DNA from: Pogostemon cablin
Taxonomy: Eukaryota > Streptophyta > Magnoliopsida > Lamiales > Lamiaceae
Length of the DNA stretch: 64,000 nt
Assembly: GCA_023678885.1 (NCBI GenBank)
Contig: CM042965.1
Span: forward strand, 28,129,777-28,193,776
Direction: 5' to 3'
The translations under genes and the position numbers were made by a program. Positions 21,000-33,726 of the stretch are shown here, piece by piece; the stretch's first letter is position 1; every line of letters starts with the position of its first letter. The notes under the pieces were generated by a model that was given only the letters and a program-made list of their open reading frames with translations, was not told where the DNA came from and searched no databases.

Positions 21000-23900
21000 T
21001 CATTCTCCAGGGGGGAAAATAGAGAGCTTGAATGCACGGGAAGTGGGAGATTGTTCCTTTCGCTTCTTTTTTTCCTCTTCAATTTTCTTGGCAGAGGGAG
21101 CAGCATGCTTACAACGGTACAAATCCAGCAGATGCAAGCTCGGAATATCAGCTAAATCGATCGGAATACGCTGCAGATTCTCGCAATTCTTCAATCGGAG
21201 GTGTTTAAGTCTAGGGAAGTGATGGTGAGAAGCGAGCCAGATAGTCAAATTAGTGCGTCCAATATGCAAGACTTCGAGCTGGCGGAAACCTCCATCAGTT
21301 GCCTCCAGGTCTTACCTAAGAATGCTGTCTTTTAGCTTGAGCACCTCGAGCTTCTCAAGTGATGCGAGTATAGACATATTACTCCAGTCGAGAGGGGTCT
21401 CGAATAATGTTAGGCTTCTCAACTTGGCTGGGAATTTATAGGCTGGAGGGAGGCGACGTAGTTGGCCTTCAGAAGTTGGGTCCGGAAACGCATCATTTAT
21501 CAGCTTCAACTTCTCTAGATTATCCAATTTCTCAAAATTGTCAAATGAGGCATCCTTGTCCTCTAAAAGCAAAGCTAATCGCCCACGGACACCTAATTTT
21601 TTCAAATTGCGAGCTCTATTGAAAACTTCTTTCGTGCAACTCTCCGGTGAAATTGTTTCTAGTGTCTGAATTCTTTCACCCGCTTTACTACTTTTACCTG
21701 TCTTGGGAAACTTGGCAGATGCATTTGTTTTGAAATGCCTTAACTGTGTCATATTCAAAATATCTGCTCTGACCTCAAGTACTCGAGAACTTGTATCAAC
21801 TATGAGAGTTTGGATGTTCCAAAGTTTGGAGAAGGCTGTAGGAAGAACATTTGAACTGAAGGACATGGTGATGTACCTTAAATGAAGCAAGTTGTACATG
21901 TTACTAGGAAGTCTTGTGAATTTGATGGGCTTGACATCTAAAACTCGAAGCAGTTTGAAACCTGCCAGAATGGATGATATGCTATCTGTCCTAATGGGGA
22001 TTTCATCCCGGGAGAAACAAACAAATGAACGAACATTCGGACCATAAGGCTTTACAGAGAGGAAGTCCAAAACATTGGAATGAATGCAAATTCTTGGAAG
22101 AAACCTTCCCTTTCAACACCGGCTTCAGTTCTGCAAAACTCACGGATTAAGTCATGAACGCGGCAGGTTTTGACGTTGCCATCAGACTTGAACTTTTCAG
22201 CTCTAACTAAATTCCTGTTGATAAGATCCTCCAAATAGATTTGCCCAGTTTCCTCCAGGCTGATTCCATCCTTCTGCTGTATCAATCCTTCTGCAATCCA
22301 CATACGGATCAATCTCCAAGCTGGGATCTTAAAGTCTTCAGGGAACAGTCCAACATAGAGAAAACACTCTCTCAAGTAAAAAGGCAGTTTTTCATAGCTC
22401 AATGATATAATCTTTTCCATGCGTTTCTCTGTGTCGAGATCATTAAGAAATGTATTGAATCCTTTAGAAACCTTTTCCCATGCTTTCTTCATCACAATCA
22501 CATCACCTGTTGCTGCAAACTTTTTGACGAGAATGCCACCAATTACCACTATTGCAAGTGGCAGCCCACCGCATCTCTTAGCAATCAAAGTTCCTTCAGC
22601 TTCCAATTCAGATGGAAACTCAAGAGTGCCGAAAACCTCCCAGAGAAGAAGCTCCCAGCTCTCTTCTAGAGTTAAGAAACGCAACATATGGGGATCTCTG
22701 CTATGATTAGCGTGACGACCAACCTCTACCTGCCGACTGGTGATCATGACTTTACCCCTTTTATTGTTCTTTGGAAAAGCAATTCGGAGTTTATCCCAAT
22801 CCTCAGGTGTCCATACATCAATCATTACAAGCAAGAATTTCACAGTCTCCAGATGACGAGCAACTAATTTGGCTAACTCCGGATCACTTTTGCCTTTTAT
22901 TTCATCAGTGAGAGTAGTCAACTCTTTTAGGATGCCGAGAAAGATATCCCTCTTTGAAAAATCTTGAGATACATAAACCCATATACGAGTGGGAAACTGA
23001 TAGAGGATATCTGGATCACGAAAAATCTTTCCAGCTAGTGTTGTCTTGCCGAGGCCAGGCATTCCAATTATGGAGATTACTTCAAGTTGCTGAGATTCTT
23101 CAGTGAGATATCCGATTATTCTTTTCGACTCATCTTCAAAACCAACCACATTAGTTTCTCTCACTTCAGGCACCTATGTCAAACATTTCCAAGCAAGATT
23201 TTAGCAAAAGCACTTAAAGGACAAAGCAAATCTTGTATCCCAGAAAGTGATTTTGTCTCTTATTTTGCCATTACACCACGTCATGGATTTAAAATTACAT
23301 TTATGAAACTGTTTGAATAAGAGACGATCCAATGACACATTATATGTGATGAAAGAAATTATTCCATTATTATCTTCACTACCAGTCGACCTATTTCTCT
23401 TTTTGCTTAGTTTCTTCCTGAATTTCAATGACATAAATGTCTGATTATTTTTGTGTTCTGCTTGAATGACAAAATATGAATAACAGAGATGCAATCTCTA
23501 ATTATTCATATCATCTTCCATGATTGGTTTTAATTAATCATTCTTTCTAAGCTCATCCCTGCATCAGTAGCAATAAAGAAATAGAATAACAGAGAGCAAG
23601 AAATTTTCTCAAGGACAGCTATGTCATTCTAAATTATCTTGAATTTTTTCAAAATCCTGAAAACAGATAACATTAAAATATTATGTATAAATTCATAAAT
23701 TCCCCTCTTTAAATTTTAGCTATTTATGTAATAACTTCACAACAGTTGATGCACTCATAAGTCATACACACATATAAGGACTGATTACTGGTCCACCTAT
23801 TTTTACTAGAATGCAAATTGCAATGAAAGTCTCCCCTGTTCTTATTACAAATTATATGCAATGCAATGAGAATTTCTCCTATTTTTATTGAGTGAGTCTC

Positions 23901-24777
23901 TTGTACGCCCGGGCACATGGATTTAGATCCGTGTACCTTTGCAATTTCCGTGCTCCTTTATAATTTAAACTCCCTAACAATACATAGGTTTAAATAGAAT
24001 AGGGTGGAGAAGGGTTGTGCTCACATGGCCGTGTCCTCGGGGGCGCAGGAGCTTTTGCCATTTTTATTAGGAGTCACGTGCAAATGCAATAAGAGTCTCC
24101 CATTTCAACTGAACTTCCATCACAACGACTATTAATTTAATTTCAAATTTACAAGCATTTTGTAGAACAAAATTGTACAATTGTTCAAAAAAGTTGATTT
24201 AGAATGAAGAGAACTGAAATCCTAAAAATAAAGAAATGAATGGTATTTGGAGTTGTAAGAGACATTTGATCGAACAGGATGCGTTCACTCTTTGTGTTGC
24301 CAAAAATTAAGAAGAGCGATGAATGAAAACATGAGGCAAAAGAAAGGGCACCTGATTTTCTTCATGGGCTCCATCTTCAAGCTGGAGGTTGGCAAAATCG
24401 AGGCGCGTTCCGTCGCCATAGATGTTATTGATCTTCTGGCGCACGGAAGCGACTTGTTGGGCGATATCGAGGAGCTTTACGGGCGCCCGAAAAGCCTTGT
24501 GAAAGTAAGTGGCGGACTTGGCTTCGGCGGCTTGGGTCACCGACATGTCGATAATGTCTTCGGCCTCGTAAACGACGTCGCGTATCTGGCGCGCCAGCTC
24601 GCTCAGCCTCTTGTCCTTTCGCCGCCGCTTGGTGGAGTCTTTGAGAAAGCCTTTGAATAGGCGGAGATCCTTCTCCAGCTCCTCCACCTGCGCCTTGGCG
24701 TCCTTTATCAGATGCGCGTGGTGGAGCAGCAGCTGCTTCAGGTTTTCTAGAAGGAATTCCACCGCTGCGTCCGCCAT
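21000..24777 (-). pseudogene. CC-NB-ARC-LRR (NLR) resistance gene, R1/late-blight type, decayed
   Basis: NLRs are cytoplasmic immune receptors that bind ADP/ATP. Exon 1 (24777-24352) starts MADAAVEFLLENLKQLL and encodes an Rx-type coiled coil, with VVYEAEDIIDMSV matching the EDVID region. A phase-0 intron (24351-23174, GTGCCC...ATAG) leads to exon 2. Its NB-ARC has the P-loop GMPGLGKTT, kinase 2 as LLVMIDVW (usual LDDVW, first Asp missing), RNBS-B VMITSRQ, GGLPLAIVVIGG, and VHDLIREFC at the MHD position. After FFQEF (about 22100) an apparent deletion shifts the frame. The leucine-rich part continues in another frame (22070 down to 21312), where a TAA lies in frame, and a last LRR block LKHLRLKNCENLQRIPIDLA is read through to the stop at 21000. 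The related family's usual spacing between the VHD block and the LRR start is longer, which supports a deletion. Upstream promoter elements were not identified. Identity is secure, function unlikely unless truncated forms are used. Confidence 0.9.
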
Positions 24778-25101
24778 TCCTCCTCCGCTGCTACATTTAC
24801 TCTACCCTCAGTTCTACACCTCTCTTAATCTTGATCTTTGCATTCAGGTCAACTTCATCAAGTCAACTGCCCAGCAACGTCCAAGTCTTTATTTCTCTGT
24901 CGAAGAAATTGTTAGTAGTGTCCACACGGTCTTTAAAAAAAAAATATTGCCCCGAAAAGGTACGCGCTTCTTTTATAATTTACAAAGAAAGTGCGTACCT
25001 TCTTGCGGGAATAATGGAGTATTTTTGTTCCTAATTTTTAAGAAAATGGGAGTATATTTTTATGCTATGATGAATAAAACCCTTTACTCATAATCAAATA
25101 C
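24778..25101. other. Upstream region of the NLR relic
   Basis: Contains the presumed promoter and 5' leader of the NLR (minus strand). A CTCC-rich stretch touches the ATG. I see no certain TATA box. The two repeated CCCCGAAAAGG/TTCTTGCGGG phrases near 24950-25010 have no assigned meaning. Confidence 0.3.
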
Positions 25102-25307
25102 TCCATCCGTTCGCTTTCTAAGATATCAATTTTACTATTTTTGGCCACCATTTTCCTCTAAAGGTATCAATTTTTCTTATTTAGTAAAAAATACACAATT
25201 TGCCCACCACTTTCCTCTAATATAACTACCCATTTTATATATAATAATAATATTCTTTAATCCACGTATAAAAAACAAATGGATACCTTAAAAGCGAACG
25301 AAAGGAG
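25102..25307. mobile_element. Stowaway MITE (206 bp)
   Basis: CTCCATCCGTTCGCTTTCTA at the left and AAAGCGAACGAAAGGAG at the right form terminal inverted repeats. Both ends are flanked by TA (25100-25101 and 25308-25309), the Tc1/mariner target. The centre is AT-rich and non-coding. Confidence 0.92.
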
Positions 25308-25486
25308 TATTATAATTGAGTTAAGTAAGATGAAGTGAAAATTAAATTTTAAGTTAAAATTTGAATAAATAAAATGTTGAGTTAATGTATCTTTATATAT
25401 ACTAATTGCGAATACGCTGCTATAAATAACTTTTTAAAAGTATGAGGTATCGCGACGCGTTCATTGTCGTATTTTTATTTATTTAT

Positions 25487-25805
25487 GAGTGTATATTGGG
25501 TGCACCCGGGTGCAAGAGTGCACCCATATGTGTATGCCTTTTTATTCTATTTTGTATACATATTATTCTATTTTGTATACGTATTTTGTAATAATTATAT
25601 ACTTTTTTCACATTAAGTTTTCATTAAAAAAACTAACATTCATATGTGTATAACTTTTTATTAAATATTATATACAATTTTTCATTAAAAAAATTAACAA
25701 TTAAATTGTATACATTTTTACTCTTAATTATATATGTTTTTGTTTATATTTGTATATGGGTGCACCATATCTTTAGGTGTACCCAGGTGCACACTATAAA
25801 TTGCC
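25487..25805. mobile_element. Mutator-like MITE (319 bp) with GTGCACC ends
   Basis: Inverted termini GAGTGTATATTGGGTGCACC and, at the right, GGTGCACACTATAAATTGCC, both with several GTGCACC words. It is bordered by a perfect 9-bp target duplication TTTATTTAT (25478-25486 and 25806-25814), diagnostic of the Mutator superfamily. AT-rich interior without coding capacity. Confidence 0.85.
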
Positions 25806-26298
25806 TTTATTTATTATTATATTATTCATGTGTATATCTGTAAATTAAATACCACATTTAATAATATTATTATTATATTATTCATGTATATATCTATAAA
25901 TTAAATACCACATTTAATAATATTTTTTTGGTTGGTTAGGAATAGATAATTAAATCAATCAATAAAAATATATCCAACTTTATTATTATCATTATTATTT
26001 ATATATATCTTCAAATTAAACACCAGCTTTAATCATATTTTTTTGATTGATTAAGAAGATATTTTATTTTTTATTTTAATATCACATAATAATTTTTTTA
26101 TTTTTTATTATTAAATTACTAATGTACATATATCTTTATATTTAGAATTAAAAAGTAAACTTTAAAGTTAGATAAATAAATCAATTAATAAAAATGTATC
26201 TTCAAAAATTTTACGTACATCCTCATATTAAATTACAATATATTGGATTATCTAATTAATTTTCTTATAAAACCGCATATTATGCGGGAATATGTACT

Positions 26299-26300
<2 letters not shown>

Positions 26301-26369
<69 letters not shown>
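26301..26369. repeat. (TA)n microsatellite
   Basis: About 35 uninterrupted TA repeats. Flanking frames made of alternating Ile/Tyr are artefacts. Confidence 0.98.
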
Positions 26370-26370
<1 letters not shown>

Positions 26371-28368
26371 ATGGGGCATTTCTGTAATTTTTACTTTACC
26401 TCCAAAAAATTGGTTTTTATTTTTGGTAACTTCTTCAACAAATCCTGACCGTCTATCTTCATATGCGATCGCAGCCATCCATCTGCATCAAGAGGATTTA
26501 CTCCTAAATCCATTGTGAATTTACAATTCACGTGTCTTCTCTCACCTTTTTTGAAATTCCCTAAATTATTGACTTATTCTCTCTTTTCTTGAATCGGGAT
26601 AATTCATTCCAACCTTTTTCACCTTCTTCTTTCGGGTCTCTCATTTGCTGTTTCATCTCAAAAAAATTTTTCGTTTTCTTTTCTTCATTCTCCTAAATCT
26701 CTCATCATGGTTGTTGATTGCTATGGTTACTCTTCGTCCTTCATTTTCAATTTATTTTATGTGAGTCTGTATGTTTTGGTGAAAGATCTGATCTGAATCT
26801 CTATATAAATTGGGAGTAAATTGGAGATCCAAACTCATCCAATCAATATTGTACTTCTTTTCATTAAATGCAATAAAGTGTTTTGTATTTTTTTATTCAA
26901 TAATTTTAATGTTCCCTAATTTGTTCAAAATTTGAGATCCAATATGCTACTTCATTTTGATTCAAAATTTATCACAAAATTTTCTAGCAGTTGATTTTTT
27001 TTAATTTTATAATAATCTGTACATTGTTTTGGATTTTATATGTTCTGTTTATTGTTGAATTGTGAAATGTATTATTATTAGTTTCTCGAATGTTTGATTA
27101 TGTAGTGCTACTTAATTTTGATTCAATTTCTATCACAATTTTTCCAACAGTTGATGCTTCTTTAATTCTAAAAAATAATATGTCCGTTTGTTTGGATTCT
27201 TTGAATGTTTGATTATGTATTTCTCTTTCTTAATTGTTGCAGAAAAATCAGTGAATTTGAGTACATAACATCATGCTCTTTTACTTCTTATGTAAATTCT
27301 GTCATCAAAGGTGCGTTTTCTTGAATTCTATTTGAATGTATATGTATACAAATAAAACCATTAATCCATGTTGTGTTTTTGTTTAACTGTTGCAGAATTC
27401 ATGGCTGCATCATCCCTTCAATCACACGGAGAGTGTCACAGTAATGGTGGTGATAAAACTTTTGATTTATATGATATTCTCTCATCGACGAATTGACAGT
27501 ACAAACCTTCATAATCAGGTAAGGATTTCAATTTTAAACGTTCTGAGTGTTTTGGAAACATTCATCATAAATTATTATAAATTGAACTGAATAATGAGTT
27601 TCTTTTTCTCACATAATAAAATTTATGTGGCTTCTTTCACGATTAGGAGATCTACATCAATACTAAATTTATTTAATTTATATTTTAAAAGTATATACAA
27701 TAGTAATTGATGGTTAATTAGATAGTCAGGGATATATGTCGTAAACTTTATGGAATGTGAGATCATTAATTGATATTACGTATCAACAAAAAAACCAATG
27801 TTTATGTGTGGGTTATAATTTCTTAGAATATTAAAGAATTATTGCTAAGTTTCCTTATTAAGATTTCTATTCTTTTTAACCTATCTAATTTAATTGACAG
27901 TTTGATATTAAATCATTCCATTCAATACATTAAGACTTATACAATCATTCCATTCAATACATTAAGACTTATACGTGAAGAATTATACATTAAGATCAAT
28001 ACAATAGTATATATGGATAGTAATTAATGGGTAATTAATAGTAAGAGATGTCTACGTGAAGATTTATTATGAACATGTTACTTTAATTTTACAATTACTA
28101 ATTATGTAAATTATATATCCCAACTTTCCATATACATCACGTATCCTTTCTACTGTCCTTACCTAGATTCCACTTTATCTATATTTAAGAATCTTTCAAT
28201 TTTGTGAATAGCATACACCAATTTCTTCTCCCCCGAGTATCGTTTCTCCTCCCATAGTCACTTAAATTTTCACTTCCTGTCCATCTAAAAATTCTTCTCT
28301 TTCGTAGCATAACACTCTATTTTTCATATGAATTTTTGAATTTTAATTCGTTTTGCAGGTAGAGGTCG
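26370..28368 (+). other. Upstream and leader-like region of the B3 relics
   Basis: Contains CT-rich leader-like sequence (about 26520-26700), an ATG in fair context at 26707, and several possible intron borders (TGTTGCAG at about 27242 and 27395; ATAATCAG|GTAAGG at about 27515). Only very short open stretches result, so no exon is called. A direct duplication of CATTCCATTCAATACATTAA lies at about 27913 and 27945. The rest is AT-rich. Confidence 0.3.
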
Positions 28369-30302
28369 TATATTATTATTGGATTTTGATAGCCATGAAT
28401 GGTATTGTACATTTCTTTCCTTTGTTCGATTTTTTTCTTATCTATATTATTCTTCTTTTCTTAGTGTACATATAGCATTCATACAAAAATTTACAATAAA
28501 ATATTGTTGCTTATATTTTTGTGTCATTACTTCCCAAATATATAGTCTTTATTGATCATAATTCTCTGCATCCTATATTCCATAAGTATATTATTAATTA
28601 ATGCATATGTTTATTCTACTGAATTTTTTTTATAATCCTATCTTTTAATCAACAGATCAATCCTTTGAATGTCAATATCGAGATACAACGCAGGGATTAT
28701 TTATGGATAACTACTATTCTGCTTATACTTATGACTTTATTGTTAAGATAAATCCTTGATCTCTTCCAGATGTTTTGTCTTATTTGGTAATAATAATTAT
28801 TTTTTGACAATTTATACATGTATACAACTACTATTGTTGTTACTCTATTAATTGTAAATATTAAAAATTTAAGTAATTTGAAAATAATTTATTCCTGCTG
28901 TCTGCATAGGTGCTTGATCCCAATTGGACTTATGGAATGGCTATAGGATTTAGGAATGCACACTCATCAATACTTTTGGTGCAAAGTGGAATGTTGGGGT
29001 CGATCTATTATTAGGAGATTGGGCATTTTCTGCAGGTTGGTCTGAGCTTTATAAGGAGAATGGATTGGATATTGGTGATACTATAACTTTTTGTTCTTCA
29101 TACTATCGAATAATATACTTTACTTTAATGTATATAATTCTCTCGGCATTCTTAAGGGTATACTTCATTTGAAATCATTTAAACTTAATTTTAACTTCTG
29201 GCTTCGGCTACATTAATTAGCATTTATTTAGTTCATCATAAATTTTTGTTTTGTAACTTTCACTGGCATTGAGTCGAAGCTACATAGTAGATGTTTTGTT
29301 TCTACTTTTGATGAACATTTGGTAATTCAATATTCTATCCAATCTTACTATTCCATGCCATGCTACATATGTATAGTAATTGTTCTTTTTTTACAACTTT
29401 ATCTAATTATTTAAGTTTGTGTTTAATATTTTCTTTATTGCTAATTGTGATACGTTGAAGTATTTAATTCTTTGTAATATTTTTATTTTAATGCAGTACC
29501 TTCGTTCTCCTGTCAGTGCTAATTTGGATAACAATAGTGTCTATTGCTACAAATTAGAGTTGGCTTCTAGTCATTGTTATAAGGTGTATATCAAGCATGA
29601 TCGTAGTGCATCGAAACTTGGTTTTGGTGGCCTGCCTTTGTCAATTATTACTCCACCCTTAGATGCAAGTATGCTTCTTTTTATTATGATATGTGCCGCA
29701 CAAAGTTTAATATGAAAATGTTTGATGCTATGGTTGTTCAATTCACTTTTGAGGTCAGCCAACTTATAATATGCATGACAAATTATTATTCAAGTTGATG
29801 CATCTTTGTACTAACTTTTTCTTGGCCTAAATTTAGAAAATATTAAGATGTTTGCTCCACCAGTTTCTATTACGAATATGATATCTATGAATGCCACTCA
29901 ATTTCTCAATAATGCTACTGTCCGTGAAGCGTTATCTACAAAGTTACAGAATCCGATCTTATACTTGGTGTAATGGTGAGTTTGGAGCTAATTTATTGGG
30001 TGAATTGTCCTTAATATAATTTCACAGTTTCATTTTTCTTTATTTATCAATTCTAATTATTTAAAATACTTCCATCAGGTTTTACCCAACAAGTTTACCT
30101 CAATTTTTCATGGACACTTGTTCCCTAAAATACCGTAAGGTTCATCTACTGCATGGTAGTCGTGTTTGGTCAGCCATGTTTTTTAAGAATGCATATCGTA
30201 TCATTATAAAGTTTCGACTATGCAGTATCTGGAAAGACATATATGTTTGCATTAGTGATCTCTTTCTCTTTCAACTTCTGAGCCCGTCTACTGATTGGTT
30301 TC
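28369..30302 (+). pseudogene. B3-domain (REM-like) gene relic, segments A and B
   Basis: B3 domains bind DNA as plant transcription factors of the ARF/ABI3/RAV/REM class. Exon-like segments with plausible splice borders are scattered here. After an acceptor at 28909 the sequence reads VLDPNWTYGMAIGFRNAHSS. After a frame change, AFSAGWSELYKENGLDIGDT (about 29015-29080) carries the GW and GD landmarks of the B3 C-terminal half. Coding-like stretches at 29495-29670 and 29840-29970 have no domain I can name. A second B3 start, VLPNKFTSIFHG, follows an acceptor at 30078, then after a stop and shift KVHLLHGSRVWSAMFF. The domain is cut at 30302 by the Athila insertion (TSD GTTTC). Stops and shifts in both segments show decay. 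B3 assignment is good for the end of A and moderate for B; REM subfamily is a guess. Confidence 0.58.
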
Positions 30303-30520
30303 TGATGAGTGTGTAAATTCACAAGTTTGGCATCGGGTTTTGTGCTAGTTTTGGAGCGTTTTGAGGTGGAAATAGGTGAAAAACCTATATATATTGTGAA
30401 TTAGCATGAATCAAGTGTTAGTGGAGCTACTTAAGTGGTTTTCATAGCAAAAATGGAGTGGAAGTGCCAAGAATCGAAGAGACGAAGACGAGACCACGCG
30501 AACCGCCAAGGAAAGAGTAG

Positions 30521-30879
30521 GGTTCGACCTGATGGAGTAGGGTTTAACCTCTCCTACAGGTCGAACCAGCATTGTGAAACAGCAGAAGAAGGGTTCGACC
30601 ATGACTCAAGGGGTTCGACCTGTTCATCAGGTTGAACCATGGTCGAACCAGTTCGCGAGAAGATGGGTTCGACCACAACATTGGGGGTTCGACCTGACAG
30701 TTGGTCGAACCAGGAGCGGAAATTGTCCAGTAGCGTGGTTCGACCAGAGGTTCGACCTGTGAGGAAGTGGTTCGACCTATGCAAGAGGTCGAACCAAGCG
30801 CAGAATGTGTCCAGTAACAGGGTTCGACCTGGGATTCGACTTGTTGGTCAGTGGTTCGACCTGTTGACGAGGTCGAACC
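30521..30879. repeat. Four-word hairpin cassette array in U3 of the 5' LTR
   Basis: Word F is GGTTCGACC and word R its reverse complement GGTCGAACC. Five cassettes: F/F/R at 30521, 30541, 30559; F/F/R/R at 30592, 30612, 30630, 30641; F/F/R at 30666, 30686, 30703; F/F/F/R at 30737, 30749, 30769, 30787; F/F/F/R at 30821, 30832, 30853, 30871. The core spacing F(0)-F(20)-R(38) is kept, with R(49) where present; the last two cassettes carry an extra F. A TTGTCCAG-like word precedes some cassettes. Sequence between words is much more variable. The F-R pair with CCTG...CAGG extensions can form an 11-bp stem. Confidence 0.95.
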
Positions 30880-30974
30880 AAAATGCGGAAACTTACCTTA
30901 TCCAGATTTTCGAGGTCAAAACATGTGAGATCACTTGAAAAGCCCATTTCAAGCCCTAGAGACGTGATTACAAG

Positions 30975-30982
30975 TATAAAAG
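30975..30982 (+). promoter_or_regulatory. TATA box of the 5' LTR
   Basis: TATAAAAG preceded by a GC-containing context, in the middle of the LTR where U3 passes to R. The same box lies in the 3' LTR (about 44928). It places the word array in U3, upstream of the inferred transcription start. Confidence 0.7.
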
Positions 30983-31988
30983 GAGGCTCATGCAGTCAAG
31001 AAAGAGAGACATTGAAGAACGTCTAAGCACGAAGAGCTTAAGATCGTGAATCATAAGAGGAGTCCATCCGGAGGGTGGCGACCGAGGTGTAGCTGGAGAC
31101 TCAAGTAAGATTGGTCCATCTAACCATGATTGTTCTTAGATCAATCATGGGCTAGAGCCACTTCGGTAGTTCTAGGGTTATGAAGGTTTCATGAGTTAAT
31201 TTGTATTTCGTGTGTATACTCCGTACAACGCTACTTGTAGTTTAGTTTATATAAGATTGTGCCTTTTTAATCCATACTCATAGTTGTTTTGTGCATCAAT
31301 AATCATTGTGTAGAGTCTGAATGCATAACATGATTATTGGTTGAGTGCGTTCACTAATGAGCAGGGTTCATTGTTATAATTCTAAGTGAAGGGATTCCGA
31401 AGTCTTATTAGAACTGTCTTATATGAATGTTTGTTAATTGAATTGAATTTGGGTTAACAAGTAGGATAAAGAGTATAACTTTATAGTACCTAAAAAGGGA
31501 GATCAAATCGGGTTAGAGTACTAAGTGCACAGGAAATAATTAATTATGATAGTACCTAGAAAGGGAGGTGAAGTATACGTCTTGCTCTGAGGATACTCAC
31601 ACGTGTCAAAAGCTTATCTATTTGTGTCTATAGAATAGATTCGCATGGTCTAGCGATGCGTCCATAAACCACAAGGCAGAGTCGGACATCGACACACGAA
31701 AGTACGAATTAACGAAGGAAACTGGATGGCCTGACGAACTACCTATTATCTTATTCGATCACAACTATTATTTACTTGCTCTTGTTATTTATTAGCTATT
31801 TAAATTGTTACTTAGTTTATAAACCAACTGTTTATTTCCAAAATAGTCATAATCTACTAGAACGTAATTAAATTAATATTTATCCGTCCAGTGGATTCGA
31901 TATTTAATTTGGTCACTTTCGAAACTACAATTGATATCCTTAATACTTGGGGATTAATTGTGTGTTGAGAAAACGCTCATCAAGTTTT

Positions 31989-32006
31989 TGGCACCGTTGC
32001 CGGGGA
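31989..32006 (+). other. Primer-binding site (tRNA-Asp type)
   Basis: TGGCACCGTTGCCGGGGA, six bases after the LTR end, matches the complement of the 3' end of plant tRNA-Asp at all but one position (A for G), as in many Athila/Tat elements. Confidence 0.85.
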
Positions 32007-32092
32007 TGGCTTAAAATATCTTTTTGTTATTTCTAGTTTGTTAGGGCTATTTAACTTGTTTTGCTATTTTAATTCTAGTTTTTTTTAGGTGT

Positions 32093-33726
32093 ATGCTCAC
32101 GAGATCAAAGAAAGGTGAACTTGAACCCTATAATCTTGAAATCGAAGCGTCGTCAAGAAAGAAGAAGAAGAAGAGCAAGACAAAGACTATTGATCCAACT
32201 GAAGCTCTGAATTTTGGAGTTGAAGTTGACAAGCAGATTTCGTAAACGATTGAAGCTACAACTGAAGTTAATTCGGGAGTAGAGACAGTCAACATAGCAG
32301 CGAATCTGGATAATCTATCCATCCGAGAGGTATTCAGAAACAATGGGGCTGGAAATTTTGGGCTTCTAGGAGCAAGGGGAACTAATTCAGCGTTCGATCT
32401 TCATCCTGCTCTTATTAGCATGATAGAAAGGAACTCCTTTTCAGGAGGGTCTTTCGAGGATCCGCAGCAGCATCTGAACAAGTTCTTGGGCTATGCAAGT
32501 ACTAAAAAGACGCAGGAGAACATGAAGATGCTAAGAAGATCCTCTTGTTCAAATTCTCGCTTACTGAGAAGGCGAGAGATTGGTACGACACTATCAACGC
32601 AGCTGAGTGCACCACTTGGGAGCAACTGAAATTAAGGTTCTTGGAGAGGTATATGCCACCTTCAAAGGTGTTTAAGATGAAGCAAGACATTAACCAATTC
32701 GCTATGGGTGGAGGAGAAAAATTTCACGAAGCATGGGATAGATTCAAGGACATGCTTAGGAAGTGTCCTCAACATGGGCTATCTAAAGCTCAATATATCA
32801 GTATATTCTACAATGGATTGGACTGTGATTCAAGAGTGTTATTGGATGCTTCTTCTAATGGAGCATTGCTTACAAAGTCATCCGTAGAGGCCGAAAAGTT
32901 GTTTGAAGATATTTCGATGAATTCGAGAGATTGGCCAACTGATCGAGTTAGAGGTACTTATGTCCTTGGTAAGGTAGCTAAGGTTGAACAAGCAATGGTT
33001 AAAACAAGTAGAGAGGATGAGATCGTCTCTAGCTTGTCCAATATCAACAAGCTACTTGAATCCCAACAGAAGCAAATCAGCGAATTATCTCAGCGCGTAC
33101 CAATCATGCAGCAGGAGTTAAAGAATGATGGACCAATCCAAGAGGAGTTGGAAGAGGCACACTATGCCATGGGTCAGAGTATTCAAGGGACTAGGTATCC
33201 AGACCAAGGAAACCGGAATTACCAAGGGAACTATCAAGGAAACTTTAATAATTGTGGTCCCCCGGGTGGTTATCAACAGCCTAGGAGGCCAGAATTCTCA
33301 TGGAGCAATCCGAATAATGCGATTCAACCTCCGATGGGTGTTGATCCGGGTGCTAAGGTGGAAGAAGGGAAACTGGGTCTTGAGGATACTGTAAACAGGT
33401 ATATGGCTAAGAATGATGAAAGAGTTAACCGTCTTGAGGCCAAACTTGAAAAGAAAATCGATGCAAACCATGAGGTTATATCTAAGCAGGTGAAGGACCT
33501 TACATTACTGATGGGGGAGATGGCAAGAAGTGTTAACAAGCTTACTCAAACTCTTGAGAAGGGGAAGTTCCCGTCTCAAAGTATTGAGAATCCAAGGTCC
33601 TGCAACGCCATCACATTAAGGTCGGGAACGCAGTATGAGGGACCTATGAGGCCGGAATCAAATTTGGACATGTCCAGGGCGAGTTTTGAACATGGTTCGA
33701 CCAACATTGAAGGTCGAATAATATAG
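32093..33726 (+). pseudogene. Athila gag (defective)
   Basis: Gag forms the virus-like particle and binds RNA. From ATG 32093 a basic start (RKKKKKSKTK) leads after one in-frame TAA (about 32243) to AFDLHPALISMIERNSFSGG, and a frameshift near 32510 joins the capsid region ILLFKFSLTEKARDWYDTI and WEQLKLRFLERYMPPSKVFK (about 32530-32690). Next come EKFHEAWDRFKDMLRKCPQH and YNGLDCDSRVLLDASSNGAL, the usual gag signatures of this clade. The C-terminal part is Gln/Asn/Gly-rich, then charged and coiled-coil-like (about residues 270-330 of the longer frame). CNAITLRSGTQYEGP marks the usual junction before the protease region. The TAG at 33724 lies inside the word array, and the same frame resumes downstream, so gag and protease were one polyprotein. 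No CCHC knuckle is visible. Confidence 0.85.

Larger units (their letters stand above)
30303..31982 (+). mobile_element. Athila 5' LTR (1,680 bp)
   Basis: TGATGA...TCATCA ends. U3 contains the word array (30521-30879) and, about 95 bp after it, a TATA box (30975). The downstream half (from about 31100) is also recognisable in the LTR at 62516-64000. Followed directly by the PBS. Confidence 0.95.

Noticed and set aside
24292..25093. Plus-strand frames over NLR exon 1
   Set aside because: Antisense shadows of the coiled-coil coding sequence, which has a clear domain on the minus strand.
26243..26518. Frames across the (TA)n tract
   Set aside because: Ile/Tyr alternation from a microsatellite.
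30521..30879. CRISPR-like array (short repeats with unique spacers)
   Set aside because: Plant nuclear DNA with LTR context; words occur in both orientations and in pairs, there are no cas genes, and the spacing is a hairpin cassette.
30435..30938. Several overlapping reading frames through the LTR word arrays (also at 44496-44889)
   Set aside because: They arise because the words lack stops in several frames; periods are not multiples of three in the LTR, and no start or domain is shared.
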